From Tremella fuciformis (lineage: Eukaryota; Basidiomycota; Tremellomycetes; Tremellales; Tremellaceae), in assembly GCA_032768795.1 (NCBI GenBank), contig CP136490.1, positions 2,852,001 to 2,916,000 of the forward strand: 64,000 bases of DNA. Direction: 5' to 3'. Under the pieces are notes generated by a model. The model searched no databases and was not told the DNA's origin. It saw nothing but the letters and a program-made list of their open reading frames with translations. The position numbers and the translations under genes were made by a program. This document shows positions 40,104 to 51,401 of this stretch, in pieces. Positions within the stretch are counted from its first letter, which is position 1; each line of letters begins with the position of its first letter.

Positions 40104-41794
40104 CCATCGATTGTCATTGGGTTTTGGGATGCTTCAGCTAGTTATGCACTGCATGGTGGCGCCAAGCACCGCTAAGCTGTCACCACGACCAAGAGTCACT
40201 TCCAGATGGGGTATATAGCTCGATGGACGGTCAAAGCGGCGTTTCTGGTCGGCGTAGGGAACGGAACGGAACGCCACGTTCCACTCTTCGGCGTCGTGGT
40301 GCGGCGTGGGGCTGTGCGTGCAGGCCACGCATGCATGCGTCTCCAGTGGCCAGTGACGGGCTAGTGCACACTGGACAGGTAGATCGTTGCTAGCTATCTG
40401 CCATCCTCTTAGGTGTTTGTCACTCCCGATTCCCGTGTTGGCAGTGCGTATGCAAGTTCCAGAATCGCATCGATGGTCCAACAGGTATGGTTGGAGAAGG
40501 TGGCAAAGTTTCGGGAACGGGCCTGCGTACCCTACGGCAGAGGAACGAGGGTGGCTCGGGCCACGGGGCATTGGGGGGATGACGACGGCACTCGAGCCGA
40601 GAGTACGGTGCAGAAACATCCGGCCGCTACTCGTCGACTGGCTGCAGCTGAGCAGCAAAGAAGGAGGAGAGCGGAGGAAACAGGGGGACTGACTCGAGAG
40701 CCGTCTCCGCGATGCTATGGACGAGGAGAAAAAACGAGGCGTCCCTGACCCTGAATCTCTCATCCATTCCCCCTTGATCCCCCCTGTTCTTGAGACCGAG
40801 GCGATGGCATGGTGTATCGTTGCAACGCCTCTCCTGCTCCTCTAGCTGCACGCGCCGGCGAGTGGGGCTAATGAATTGCATTGCGTTGGGCACTGGGTTG
40901 CTGTAGCAGGCTTGGCGGGGGCCGTTCGGGTCCTGAGCACCTGTCTCGCGTCCTCTGAAAAGTCATCTCCTTACCTACCGCCATAGTGTTCCTCTTCCCG
41001 ATACCAAAGAAGAGCAGAGTACGAGCAGACCTTCTGCAGGCCGGCAGATCTGCGTACGTACCCCTCCCCTCTCCCCGCCCCAACCGCCGACCAGCTCGCG
41101 AGACCTCGCTGGCCAATGCCCGCTCGACAACCTCGAGCGAGAGATTAGATCAAAAGTCCAGAGGCCAGACGGGCGGCAAAGCATTTCTTCTCTTTCCATT
41201 CTTTCGTCTTTCGTCCTTCGTCCTCGCTACTTGCTTTGTCTTCGGCCTCGGTCGCTAGCACGGTCGTACACGCTCTTTGGCCGTCTTTGTCCTCTCTCGG
41301 TCTGCGCATACCCGTCACAGCATTGACACACCGGCCCCGCGACGCGACTCGACGTCTCGTCTCGTCTCCTCCCTCCTCTGTCGTGTGCCCGACTCGCCGG
41401 TCCTCTCGACGCCTCGCATTGCTCGTCGACATCATCGCCCCGTGCTCCGCGTTGCCAGGATCAGAGAGTCAAAGGGGTGCAGAGAGAGAGACGGGGGCAA
41501 TCGCTACTACCGACGAGACACAGATTGTCTCCCATTGAAAGGCCTTTGGCAACCAGATTGCCCTGACTATATATACATCTACACATCCACACAGCTCCTC
41601 GCTACGGCTCAAGCAGAGCAGAGCAGAGCAAAAGCCGGTCACCGGTCCTCGGATCGTCGTCGCCAACGCTATCAACCTGTCGGTACGATCTCGTCAAAAG
41701 CGACCCAGCCAGCGACAGTGATCGCCCTGCCCCTCCCTGTCTCATTCGCAATTCAATTCCCGCTCAGACCGCCCTCCCATCGACGCGTATCACC
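40104..41794. other. Long gap: no convincing gene
   Basis: A minus ORF of 209 codons (40134-40763) and an overlapping plus ORF show no domain, biased composition or splice support and are taken as chance. The right half is pyrimidine-rich on the plus strand (about 41,180-41,420), with TATATATA at 41568-41575, and probably holds the promoter and a long 5' UTR of the next gene. Confidence 0.5.
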
Positions 41795-43633
41795 ATGTCC
41801 GTCTTGCCCTTCCTCGAAACCATCGACAATTCTGTCGCCCTCCCCCCACCCGTGCTCGAGCTCGCTCGGCGCACACCCTCCCCCTCGCCTGAAGCCTCGT
41901 CGTCCCGCTCCCCGTCGGCAGGAGCAGCGGTGAGGATATCGCGTCTGCCACCAGCACCGACCGTCGCCGGTCCGAGCGGACAGGGGAGGTACCTCTTCGT
42001 CGCCGTCAGGTCGGGACACCAGCCGGGCGTCTACGTGCACTGGCACGAGGCAGAGAGGCAGCTGCTGGTGAGTGACAGCCGAGCCACGCGCGACACCGCC
42101 TGAGCGGCGCTTGTCTTCCTCGTGGGCTCCGCTGACGACAGCACCACCCGGACCCCGTCTACAAGACGTTCTCGACTCGCCTGGCCGCCGAGGCCTACGT
42201 TGCCGGGTGGGACGGGGCCGGCCGTCATTCCATACCGGTGAGTCACATCGCCTTGCCTCCTTTCTGCCTCGCCTCCGCCGACTGTCTCTCTCTTCCCGGT
42301 TGGTGGGTCGCTGGCGCTGACCTATCCCCAGGGCTCGTGTCCCCGTCCCCTACGCGAGCACCTCGCCATGAACTTTCCCTCGTCGGTCCCGCTCTCCCAG
42401 TCCACCTCAAAACGCCCCTCCTACCACACCCGGCTCCTCACTTCTTCCTCCATCGACGCATCATACCCAGGCTGGACGCGTCCCGAATCCGACATGGACT
42501 TTGCCCCTGTCCGTCCCGCCTTTCGCCATTCCACCTCGTCATACCGCAACAGCACTGTACGGATCGGCAGCCCCCTCCGCTGGCAGCTGGACGACGAGGA
42601 CACCCAGCAGCGCGTTCTGCGGAAAACGCAGAGCTTTGTCGGCGTAGGCGGCCTCCTCACTCCCCCACACAGCCCAGAGAAGGGCAAGCCACCCGGCAGC
42701 GTCATGGACCGGGAACGTCCCCTCAAGCCCCGCGGTCCGGCTGAAGCCGCCCAGTGGGCCTCGACCAGTCACAGAGACATCAACCTGCCCAACGCCATGG
42801 GTATCCGTCTCCCGACCCCGCCAACCTCGCCCATGCAATCGGCTGCCGACAAGCGAAAGAGCGCCTCTGCCGCCCTCGCTTCGTCCCCGCTGTGGTCCAG
42901 CGCGACCGCCAATGCCGCCGCGGGTCCGAGCCGGTCCAAGCCTCCGACGCCCAGTCCTTTGGCTGTCTCGCCAGATCAGGTCGTGCAGCCCCCCTTCGAC
43001 AAGTCGGCTATGGCGGACAAGAGCGCTCCGAAGTTTTCGCGATCGGGGCTGAAGAAATCGGGCGTGGTCATGCCTGTCGCGGCGCCAAAATCGGCTCTCA
43101 AACCGAAGTCGTCCCGCTCGTCGCTCATCACCTCGCCCTCGACGTCCTCGCTTTCCTCCCTCGGCTCGACCCTCCGTCCTTCGCCCGCCTCGTCCCGTCA
43201 GAACTCGCAGGATAGGCTGGCCACGCTGGCTGAGACCACCAAGCGCGAACTGCAGCTCAACGAAGAGGGACTCTTGGCGCTCGACGCCCTTTCCCCGCCC
43301 AGGCCTGCGTTCATGCGCCGCACGCCCTCCAACTCGTCCTTGTCCAGCACGACGAGCATGACGTCCATGACGTCTGCCTCGAGTGTCGCCGTATCGAGCC
43401 TCGAGTCGTGCTCGCCCATCTTGGAAGAGGAGGTCGACGTGCAGATCAGCTGTACCAAGAGCGACGGCGATGCGGACGCCAGCTCGACCAAGAGCGGGTC
43501 GCAAGGGTCGATGATTGGTGGAAAGGACAAGAAGGGCAAGAAGGGCGGGCTGTTCAAGCGCTTCTCAAAGGCACTCAAGTTGGAGAAGAAGGACATGCCC
43601 GGCCACGAGGTCGGCCGGCGCCCCAGCGTATAG
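41795..43633 (+). CDS. RNase H1-type hybrid-binding domain protein without nuclease domain (556 aa)
   Basis: Three exons (41795-42067, 42142-42237, 42332-43633) sum to 556 aa. Residues about 65-120 form a Caulimo_VI/RNase H1 N-terminal domain: YLFVAVRSGHQPGVYVHWHE across the first junction to VYKTFSTRLAAEAYVAGW. In RNase H1 this module binds RNA/DNA hybrids and dsRNA through its aromatic and backbone contacts. The remaining 430 residues are disordered, rich in Ser, Pro and Thr, with TPPHSPEKG and PTPPTSP proline-directed phosphorylation-type sites, and end in a basic amphipathic stretch (KKGGLFKRFSKALKLEKK). No RNase H catalytic domain follows. Nucleic-acid binding is inferred; cellular role is unknown. 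Confidence 0.8.
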
Positions 43634-44463
43634 CCCCCGGCCTCCGTGGCGGCGGCGGGAGCGTGGCAGGACACTAGACTGACATATCTGGACACATCGC
43701 GCTGGACATTCTCACCTTCATCGTACAGTACTGCACTTTGACTCGAACACTCATGTAGCTGCTTGTAACATATAGTTTGTGCTGCCACATTTGCATGTAG
43801 AGTACTGCCCTCGACCGGCCAGACCCCGTCCCAGCTCTTGGAAGGTGGTACAGTCAGCGTGTTGAAATACCTGCGAGGTATTCGGAATACCTGTCCATCT
43901 TCCACCGGGATTCGAGGGGAGATGACGTAGTTTGGCTCCGGATCTTGATCATCGTTTGATGACTCTGCCTCCACCGCGGCTGTCCACCTGCATCGATTCC
44001 AGCCTCCTGCCATCTGTTGCAGCTGCTGACCCTCTGCTCTCATGCATGCATGGCAGCATGTAACGCTGCTGTGACGGGAGATCAGGGCACCGGGCTCCTC
44101 GCGGCTCGGCAAGCAAATGCAATGCTGACACTTGGCTGACTCGCCGTACCCCGCACCCCACGTTCATCATCTGTCACCTCGGCCACGGGTCACTGCAACT
44201 CTCTCTGCTGGCGGGAGGTGACTGGACTGGACCGCTGTGCTATTGCTGTTCATACATCCATCATCTCATCCACACTTGTACATAGCCCCTCTCCAACCAT
44301 CACCCCACTCCCTCGTAACGAGCCCATCCATCATCATCACCCCGCTTGCCTTCCCGTGCCCTACGTAACTGCGGCCCGTCGTCACCTACCCACCCATCTA
44401 CCCGGATCATATAACCCTCCCCCTGCCCTCCCCTGCCCGCTCCAGCGCCCACGTTCTGGCAAT
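43634..44463. other. Intergenic, EGT1 promoter side
   Basis: No gene seen. A minus ORF overlapping the preceding gene is a shadow. Direct CATGCATG runs near 44,040 and a C-rich stretch before 44,464 are the only visible features. Confidence 0.5.
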
Positions 44464-47400
44464 ATGACCTCTGCCGCTGCCTCCCCTTCCCCCTCGCGGA
44501 TACGCATACACTCGCTGCCTGCGCGCAGTGTCGATGGCCCGAGTCTGAAAGAAGAGATCGAGGCAGGTCTATTGGGCAACGAGCTCGTCGTGCCCGGTCC
44601 TACACCCGAAGACAGGCAATGGGCCTTTAAGCGCACGGTACCGACCATGGTCCTGTACGACGAGCAGGGTTTGAAGTGAGTCTTCCCATCTCCGCCTCTG
44701 TTCTGGTGGGAGGCGAGGCTGATCAATACAGGCTGTACGACAAGATCACCTCGGACGCGCACGAGTATTACCTCTTCCCCGACGAGCTCAATCTCCTCAA
44801 AGACCACGGCGACGAGATTGCCCGCGCGATGGGGTTTCCCGGTAAGGGTTCCCCGGACGAAGATCAAGAGGACGGATACGATGCGCCGCATGGTCGTGCG
44901 CCCTTGCGGCGCTGGCGGCCCGCCAGATGGGGCGATACCGAGGTTGGCAAGTGGAATGGCGGCGTAAACGGTGAGGAGGGCCTCGGCGGCGGGTTCGAGC
45001 CAGGCTGGGATGTCGTCGAGCTCGGCGCGGGGTGAGCCACACATCTTGCTCAGACACACGGCTGACAGCAGTGCACTGCGCAAGACGGCTCATCTCCTTA
45101 CGGCTCTCTCGTCTGCCGTGCCCACCCCGGCCCCGGGCACCACCCGCCCGCCCATCACCTATCACCCGCTCGACCTGTCGTACCCCGAGCTAGACCGTGT
45201 CCTCGGCGAGATGGACGAGGCATTCGGCCAGGAGCTCAAGGGCAAGGTCGATTGTATCGGCCTGCATGGCGACTATGATGCCGGTCTCAAGTTCATCCGC
45301 CAAGGCAAGCTCGACTCCCTTCGCGCGCCCTCGCAGCCCACCCGCGGCCGCTCGGCCGCCTTGCACCTCGAGGGCATCGCTTCTGCCACTGCGCGCGAGC
45401 GCGACCCTTCCTCCTCTCCAGAGTCGCTGGCTCCGATTACGCCCCACACCCTCGTCAAGCCGCTCGACGACGTGCAGCTTCAGGTTTACTCGCCCGACCA
45501 GGGTGGCCGTCCCATCACCCCCGGCACGGAGACCTCGCCCCTCCCATCCAGCATGACGGACGACACGGATACCTCGAAAGACTCGGGATCCGGCACTTGG
45601 TCCCCCGTCGACAGCAGCGTCGACGCCCTCCACCTGCAGCACCGCCCGTCCATCGAAGACCTGGCCGTGCGCCAGGGCTCCAATGCCCGCCCGCTGCATT
45701 TCGTCTTTCTCGGCTCGTCCCTCGGCAACTTCCCTCGCGAGGCGGCGCCCGGTTTTCTCGCCTCGCTCCCGCTTCGAGCTGGCGACACCCTCTTGCTCGG
45801 TCTCGACGGCCGCCCGCCCCTTGGCGAAGAAGGCAAGCGCAAAGTCGAGGTGGCGTACAATGATCCGGCCGGCCACACCCGCGCGTTTGAAGAGCACGGC
45901 TGGGATGTCGTGCGGGCGGAACTTGGTCTGGTCGGCGATGCCGGCGTCGACTTTGTCGGCCGCTACAACGAGCTGCTCGGTGAGTGAAGTCTCACTCCCT
46001 TGGGCTCTTGGTGTGGAGCCCATCCGTTTCATCTCATCAGCAACGTGCGCCTCCACACAGTCCCCTCCTTTGTCTGAGCATGCGCAGGCGATGATCAGCA
46101 TCAAAGGAAGCTTCTTTCGCGCGAGCCATCGGCTGACTCTTGATCAGGTCGACACGAGGCATATTTCAAATCCAGAGCCCGGCAGACCTTGCTTCTCCCC
46201 GGATCTCAGCAGCAGGTCACGCTGGACAAAGATGAACTTCTCAACATCGAGTGGAGCTACAAGGTGCGTTGGCTCCCGGGTTTCAGTTCTGCTTTTGCTT
46301 CTTGCGTCTGCGTCGGGCATGCTCCTTTGCCGACGCATCCACTTGCTGCCCACCCATCGATGCTGACGGTTTAGTACTCGCTCCACGAGGCCCTTGATCT
46401 CTTCCAACAGGCTGATCTGCGCATCGTCGATTCTTGGAAAGCCCCGGATTCCGAGTATCGTCTTTGGCTTCTAGAGCGTCCATCCGTCAGGTTCGCCCCT
46501 GGCAATATGAGTTCCAAGCAACATGCCCTTGTTCGGCCTCCGACGGCTGGGGCTCCCAACCCCATCAGCCTCAAAGGTGTCCCTTCCATGAAAGAGTGGG
46601 AAGCGCTCTGGAAGCTTTGGGACCAGTACGTGGCACATTCACAAGATTGTTAGGCTGACCAGCAGCATCACACTGGATATGATCCCCGAGAAGATGCTTC
46701 ATACTAAGCCTATCGACCTCAGGCACATCTGTCTATTCTACTTGGGTCACATGTAAGTCTTTCACTGGTCGTTTCGCTGTTGATGCTGATCATAGTCCTA
46801 CATTCCTCGACATCCACCTTACTAGGATGACCGACGGGTACCATACCGAGCCCGAGTACTTCAAAGATATCTTTGAGCGGGGCATAGACCCAGACGTTGA
46901 CGACCCGACACAATGTCATGTAAGTCTTGTCCACATAGCCTTCGATCCGGGCTGATCTTTCTCAGTCTCACTCGGAAGTCCCCACGAACGAGTCGGACTG
47001 GCCTGCCCTACGTGAGATTCTCGCCTTCCGCGATCGTGTCCGGCAGCGCCTCCGAGCTATTTACGATGCTGTCTCGTCTGGCGCGACCCCCTTCACTCGC
47101 CATATCGGCCGGGTGCTCTTCATGACATACGAGCACGAGGCGATGCACGCCGAAACGCTCCTCTACATGCTCATCCAGTCGGCTCATACCAGGCCGCCCA
47201 CAACCGTGGCCAGCCCGCAATGGGACGTCTTGGCCAAGCGCTGGGAGAGCGAGCATGTGGCCAACATTGTTCTGCACATCCCAGCGGGCGATGTGGCCAT
47301 TGGTCATGACGATGCTGAAGGCGACGATAGCCAGCATCAATCCCCTGAGACTTGGGCCGACCACGAGTTTGGCTGGGACATTGAGCATCCCCGCCGACAC

Positions 47401-48100
47401 GTCCATGTCGAGGCATTCAAGGTCGACTCGCTCCCGGTGTCCAACAATGACTATCTGGCCTTCCTCAAGTCCCAGATCCCAGAGACGCAGTGGACAGAGG
47501 ACAAAGTGCCCGCGTCGTGGGTCAAAGACCCTGTGGCTACTGGCGAGGCGGCGTGGAAAGTACGCACCCTCTACGGGCCCGTCGGCTTCGATGTCGCCGG
47601 TCTTTGGCCCCTGTTGGCGAGCAAGGTCGAGCTGGACCAGTATGCCAAGAGCAAGGGCGGGCGATTGCCAACAGAGGCCGAGCTCCGGCTTCTCTGGGAG
47701 CACCCTGACGGTCCTCGTCCCGCAGGTCTCCAGGCCAACGTCGGTTTCAAGAACTGGCACCCTGTCCCGTGAGTCCGCTTTCCGGGATTTGACAGTCCGT
47801 CTGACGCTGACTTGCAGACCGGCCAACTCGATCCGAGACCAATCTGGCGCGACGCTGCACGGCCATAACGGCGGTGTATGGGAGTGGACCTCGACGGAGC
47901 TCGCTGCGCCAGAAGGCTTCCTCCCGTCCGTCCTGTACCCCGGCTACTCGGCCGACTTCTTCGACGGCAAGCACTACAAGGTGCTCGGCGGCTCGTATGC
48001 CACCATCCCGGCTATCGCCGAGCGCAAGTCGTTTGTCAATTGGTATCAGGCCGTCTATCGATATGCGTGGTGTGGCGGCCGAGTCGCGTATGACCTCTGA
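44464..48100 (+). CDS. EGT1: EGT1, ergothioneine biosynthesis fusion protein (1027 aa)
   Basis: Nine exons sum exactly to 1027 aa. The N-terminal half is an EgtD-type SAM-dependent histidine trimethylase (VPTMVLYDEQGLKLYDKIT, VVELGAGALRKT, HFVFLGSSLGNFPR, LLLGLDGRPP). The C-terminal half is EgtB-like: a DinB-type iron-binding helix pair with H-x3-H-x-E (YEHEAMHAETLLYM) and an FGE-sulfatase domain (GGRLPTEAEL, HGHNGGVWEWTS, VLGGSYATIP, CGGRVAYD). In fungi Egt1 trimethylates histidine to hercynine and then joins cysteine by an O2- and Fe-dependent reaction, giving hercynylcysteine sulfoxide; a separate lyase completes ergothioneine. The methyltransferase domain carries a Ser/Thr/Pro-rich insert of roughly 100 aa (about residues 255-360). 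No lyase gene is adjacent. Confidence 0.95.
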
Positions 48101-48460
48101 GCCGACCAGCACATTACACTGGTCAACTTGTAACCCAAAACCCTCTGTGCTCTGCGCTCTACCGTGTCAGAACACTGCACTGCTTGATGTCTCGTAGCCT
48201 CCCCCGTCATCTGCACCATTCAAATCAAACCATATCGCATCCAATTGGACTTTGTACCATCACGCACGCTGTATGCATGCTATGTATCACTGCTTTTGAA
48301 CAACAGCATTTGTGCATCTTGCCCAAGGGGAACGAGTGTATGGATATGTATCAACAAGATATGGCTATTCGTGGGTAAGGCTTGTCGTGATATATCGTCA
48401 TCGTCGTAGTTCGTGGATATCGTGTATCGTCAAGTATCAAGTATCAAGTAGCCGCTCTGG
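48101..48460. other. Convergent intergenic region
   Basis: 3' ends of EGT1 and the minus-strand repeat-protein gene. A short GTATCAAGTATCAAGTA repeat lies near 48,432-48,450. No gene seen. Confidence 0.5.
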
Positions 48461-49877
48461 TCAAGTCGATACCTTGGCACCGAGGTTGGCGCGCAGCAAG
48501 CTCGCTTTGGTAGGCCTGGGACCTGGACCAATACTCGACTGTCTCGCATGGCGCGACACGGACTGGCCGGACGACGTGGCAGACGCGCTGGTGATCGTCG
48601 GACCGCTCGTCAGGGTCGCCGACGACTGCTTGTGCATCGACGGTCTAGCTGCGCCCGCTCCGGCCGGCTTCTCCGCTGCGCCCGGCACCGTCTTGCCGGA
48701 CGGTGGGGCGCGGAGGAGAGCGGCCTTGTTCAGCCGAGGCATCTGGGCGTCAGCTCGTGCATCGCAAGAAAATGCGAGCTGACAATACTGGGCGCGGCGA
48801 GACTCCTTAGCCCAGCGGCCATACTGGCCCTCCGGGCAGCTTTGACGTCTTTGTCCGCCTGCGCCGACGGCTGGCCGTCCGTGCTGGGCAGGTTGGCAAT
48901 GTTGAATGCGGACGTTGTGGCCGAGAGCGGCATTTGCGAGTACGACCTTGCATGTCTTGCAGTCGGCCCGGGGCGCGACGGGACGAGGGCAGCAGCAGAC
49001 TGTGTGGCGATGGGCTGGCCCGTGCGCAGGGCGGACGACTTGTTCATCCGGGGTGCCTACGCTCAGCATCTCAGACGCTGCACATGAGTGGAGAGACGAA
49101 CGATGGATGGCGCACTGAGCGATGCGGGCAGCGCTATACTTTTCCGCCGTTGTTCTCGCTCTTGCTCCGCTTTGGCCTTGTTGGCTGCGGCGATAGCTGC
49201 TCGATCTTTAACCTCTGGACCGGTGGCAGGTCCGCCCGTGCGGAGCTGCGACGCCTTGGTCGGCCGCGGCGCGATGGAAGGGCGCGAGAGACTCTTCACC
49301 ACCTGCACACTCAGCAAGATGGACTCAAAAAAGAGCTGAGAGGACAAACCAAGCCAAGGCCGGCGCGCTTGTACCCCGGGGTCGGGCCAGCCGCTACCTC
49401 TTTCTCCTCCGCCTTCGCCGTCTCCTTAACCTCGGCCCTTATGGCCTCCCAGTTCAAGCCCTGCCGCAGCGCCGCGCTCTTCGTCATCCTCGGCCCGGCC
49501 GACTCTGGCCTGATCGCCGGCGCCGGCCGCGCCTTGAACACCGCCGTGACAGGGACAGATCTGGCCGACGTCCCAGATTTCATTGTCGGATTCTGCGCCT
49601 TGGCCAGCGACGAGAGGATGGGGTCTTGTCGGATATCCTGCGACGTGAGCGAGGCGAACGTCTTGTCCGCCTCCTCTGCATCTAGCACCTCTTCGATCGC
49701 GTCGGCATCCGTTTCCCCGGAGAAGCTCGACGAGTCCCCGTGCACCATGGGTGGCAGGACCTCGACGCCCATTGACAAGGGCGTCTCGAGCATGTCGGTA
49801 GGTGCCGACTCGGGCGTGTGCAGGTCTGCGATGGGATGGGATGAGAGGGATAGGCGGTGCATGGGGATGTCGTACAT
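48461..49877 (-). CDS. Unknown repeat protein with five RxxKxxxLR motifs, built of phase-0 exons (411 aa)
   Basis: Four exons (49398-49877, 49102-49302, 48784-49056, 48461-48742), all multiples of three and in phase 0, give 411 aa. The motif appears as PRMTKSAALRQG, PRPTKASQLRTG, PRMNKSSALRTG, PRLNKAALLRAP and PRPTKASLLRAN. Exons 3 and 4 start with it and exon 2 carries it ten residues in. The exons before them end in similar sequence (LSAPSI, LAAPSI). The N-terminal 110 residues are acidic (SGETDADAIEEVLDAEEAD); the rest is basic, Ala/Ser-rich and predicted disordered apart from a short charged helix (AANKAKAEQEREQRRK). I do not recognise the family. Basic repeated motifs could bind microtubules, nucleic acid or acidic partners; this is conjecture. 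Confidence 0.75.
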
Positions 49878-50427
49878 GTTGAGTGAGAGAGATGCGATGG
49901 TTGGTCTGCTGTGCGTTGATGAAAGGAGGCTTGAGCGCTAGGAGCGATTCTCTCTAGGTGGAGGTGGCTGACTTGGGCAAGAAGATACCTTTTGAGGGTG
50001 TTGTAATGAGGGCACAGGAGACGGGATTCAGCTGGAGAGTCTGGTAGGCGGAAGGCGTGCTGGAGGGATGAGAGTGCGAAGGAGAAGGAGCTGTCAGAGG
50101 GAGTTTGATGGAAATATACGAGGGGTTGTTCGTCGTCAACAAGCTGCTGTCCATCCCAAAGGCACCCCCGCAATTGCCAGGCACCCCCCACCTGACTCCC
50201 CCCCACTTTCGACACGTGGTGCACATCAGCATCAGATCGCCCGATGCACGCAGGCATGACAGATCGAATGATGACGAGGGGTTCTATAGACAAGACAGTA
50301 TAGATATCTAGACAGACTCACCAAGAAGCTATCTCTACAAAGTCTCGCTACATAGCCCACCTCACTCACCCTGTCTCGCCTTCGCCCGTCGTTCTCATCC
50401 CTCCGACAGCTTCGGCAGACCGGCAGC
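49878..50427. promoter_or_regulatory. Divergent intergenic region
   Basis: Shared upstream region of the repeat-protein gene and the PNPOx-like gene. ORFs here on either strand lack support. No specific element identified. Confidence 0.4.
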
Positions 50428-51280
50428 ATGTCCAGCTCGACCCGCCCCTCATGGCGCAAGACCGTCGAACAGCAGCTCGAGGAGAACTCGAAATTCGTCA
50501 GTGAGTACACTCTTCTTGCATACTGACGGCGAGGCAAGGGTTGTGACTGACTATAGCGTACGCACTCGCCACACTCTCCCCGTCAGGCGAGCCCAAAGTC
50601 CGGCACGTCATCCACCGAGGCAGTGAGCTCGCCATCACCACCTTCTTGCTTGTGACAGTTGCTGAAGGGCAGTATCCCCATCGGGCATGTTCCTGACTAC
50701 TACCGACACGCGGATGCAAAAGCCCGTGCACCTCGCCGCGCACCACGGCGTCGAAGTGGCCTGGTGGATCGACCCCTCGGCCATCCAGTTCCGCTTCTCC
50801 GGCGAGGCATACACCATCCCCGCGCAGCACGACAAGGCCGGGTCGAGTGCAGTGGAGAAAGTGCTCGGCGCGCTCAAGTTGGCTGAGAGCGGGGGTGAGG
50901 ACGCCTCGGCGCAGTGGTGGGAAGAGAAGCGGATGGAGTTGTGGGAGAAGGGGATGAGCGGGCATTTGCGCGCGAGCTTCGCGCGGCCGACGCCCGGCAA
51001 GCCGCTGGACGAGGTGGATTCGAAGCCTGAGGAATGGCCGGAGAGCTTGCCGCCGACGAGCGTGAGCATGAGGCACCTAGGGAATTGTGATACGAGATGC
51101 TGATTTCAGGACGACCCCGAGGAGCAGAAGGTCATTGATACTGCCCTGGAGCACTTTGCTATCCTTGCCATTCGACCCACTGCCTTCGAGGTGCTCGAGC
51201 TCAAACCCACACCGAATATCAGAACCCAGTATTCCCTGCAGTCAGACGGCAAGTGGAAAGAGGTCTCGGTGGCGCCTTGA
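50428..51280 (+). CDS. PNPOx-fold FMN-binding protein, Alr4036/Pyridox_oxase_2 type (232 aa)
   Basis: Four exons (50428-50500, 50557-50622, 50673-51061, 51110-51280) sum to 232 aa. Order of motifs: WRKTVEQQLEEN helix, TYALATLSPSGEPKVRHVIH strand pair, FLTTTDTRMQKPVHLA, VEVAWWIDPSAIQFRFSG, and C-terminal FAILAIRPTAFEVLEL. This is the split-barrel flavin-binding fold of the pyridoxamine 5'-phosphate oxidase superfamily, in the fungal/cyanobacterial subfamily whose substrate is mostly unknown. True pyridoxamine phosphate oxidase (PDX3 type) is less likely because its C-terminal signature is absent. Confidence 0.8.
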
Positions 51281-51401
51281 TCATTGCACATACGGGTACA
51301 CGTGGAGATGCAACAGATACAGACAGATTATGCTCGCTATAGCTTCAACACCTCGACAACTACCCACAGGTGAGGGTATGGCTACACATGACTCAGATAC
51401 C

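Noticed and set aside
40134..40763. 209-codon minus-strand ORF in the gap after PRI2
   Set aside because: No domain, no splice signals and no plausible promoter arrangement; Ser/Arg/Pro-rich composition is typical of a chance ORF in GC-rich DNA.
50428..51280. Assignment as true pyridoxamine 5'-phosphate oxidase (PDX3)
   Set aside because: The N-terminal and middle motifs fit the Alr4036-type subfamily, and the C-terminal PNPOx signature is missing.
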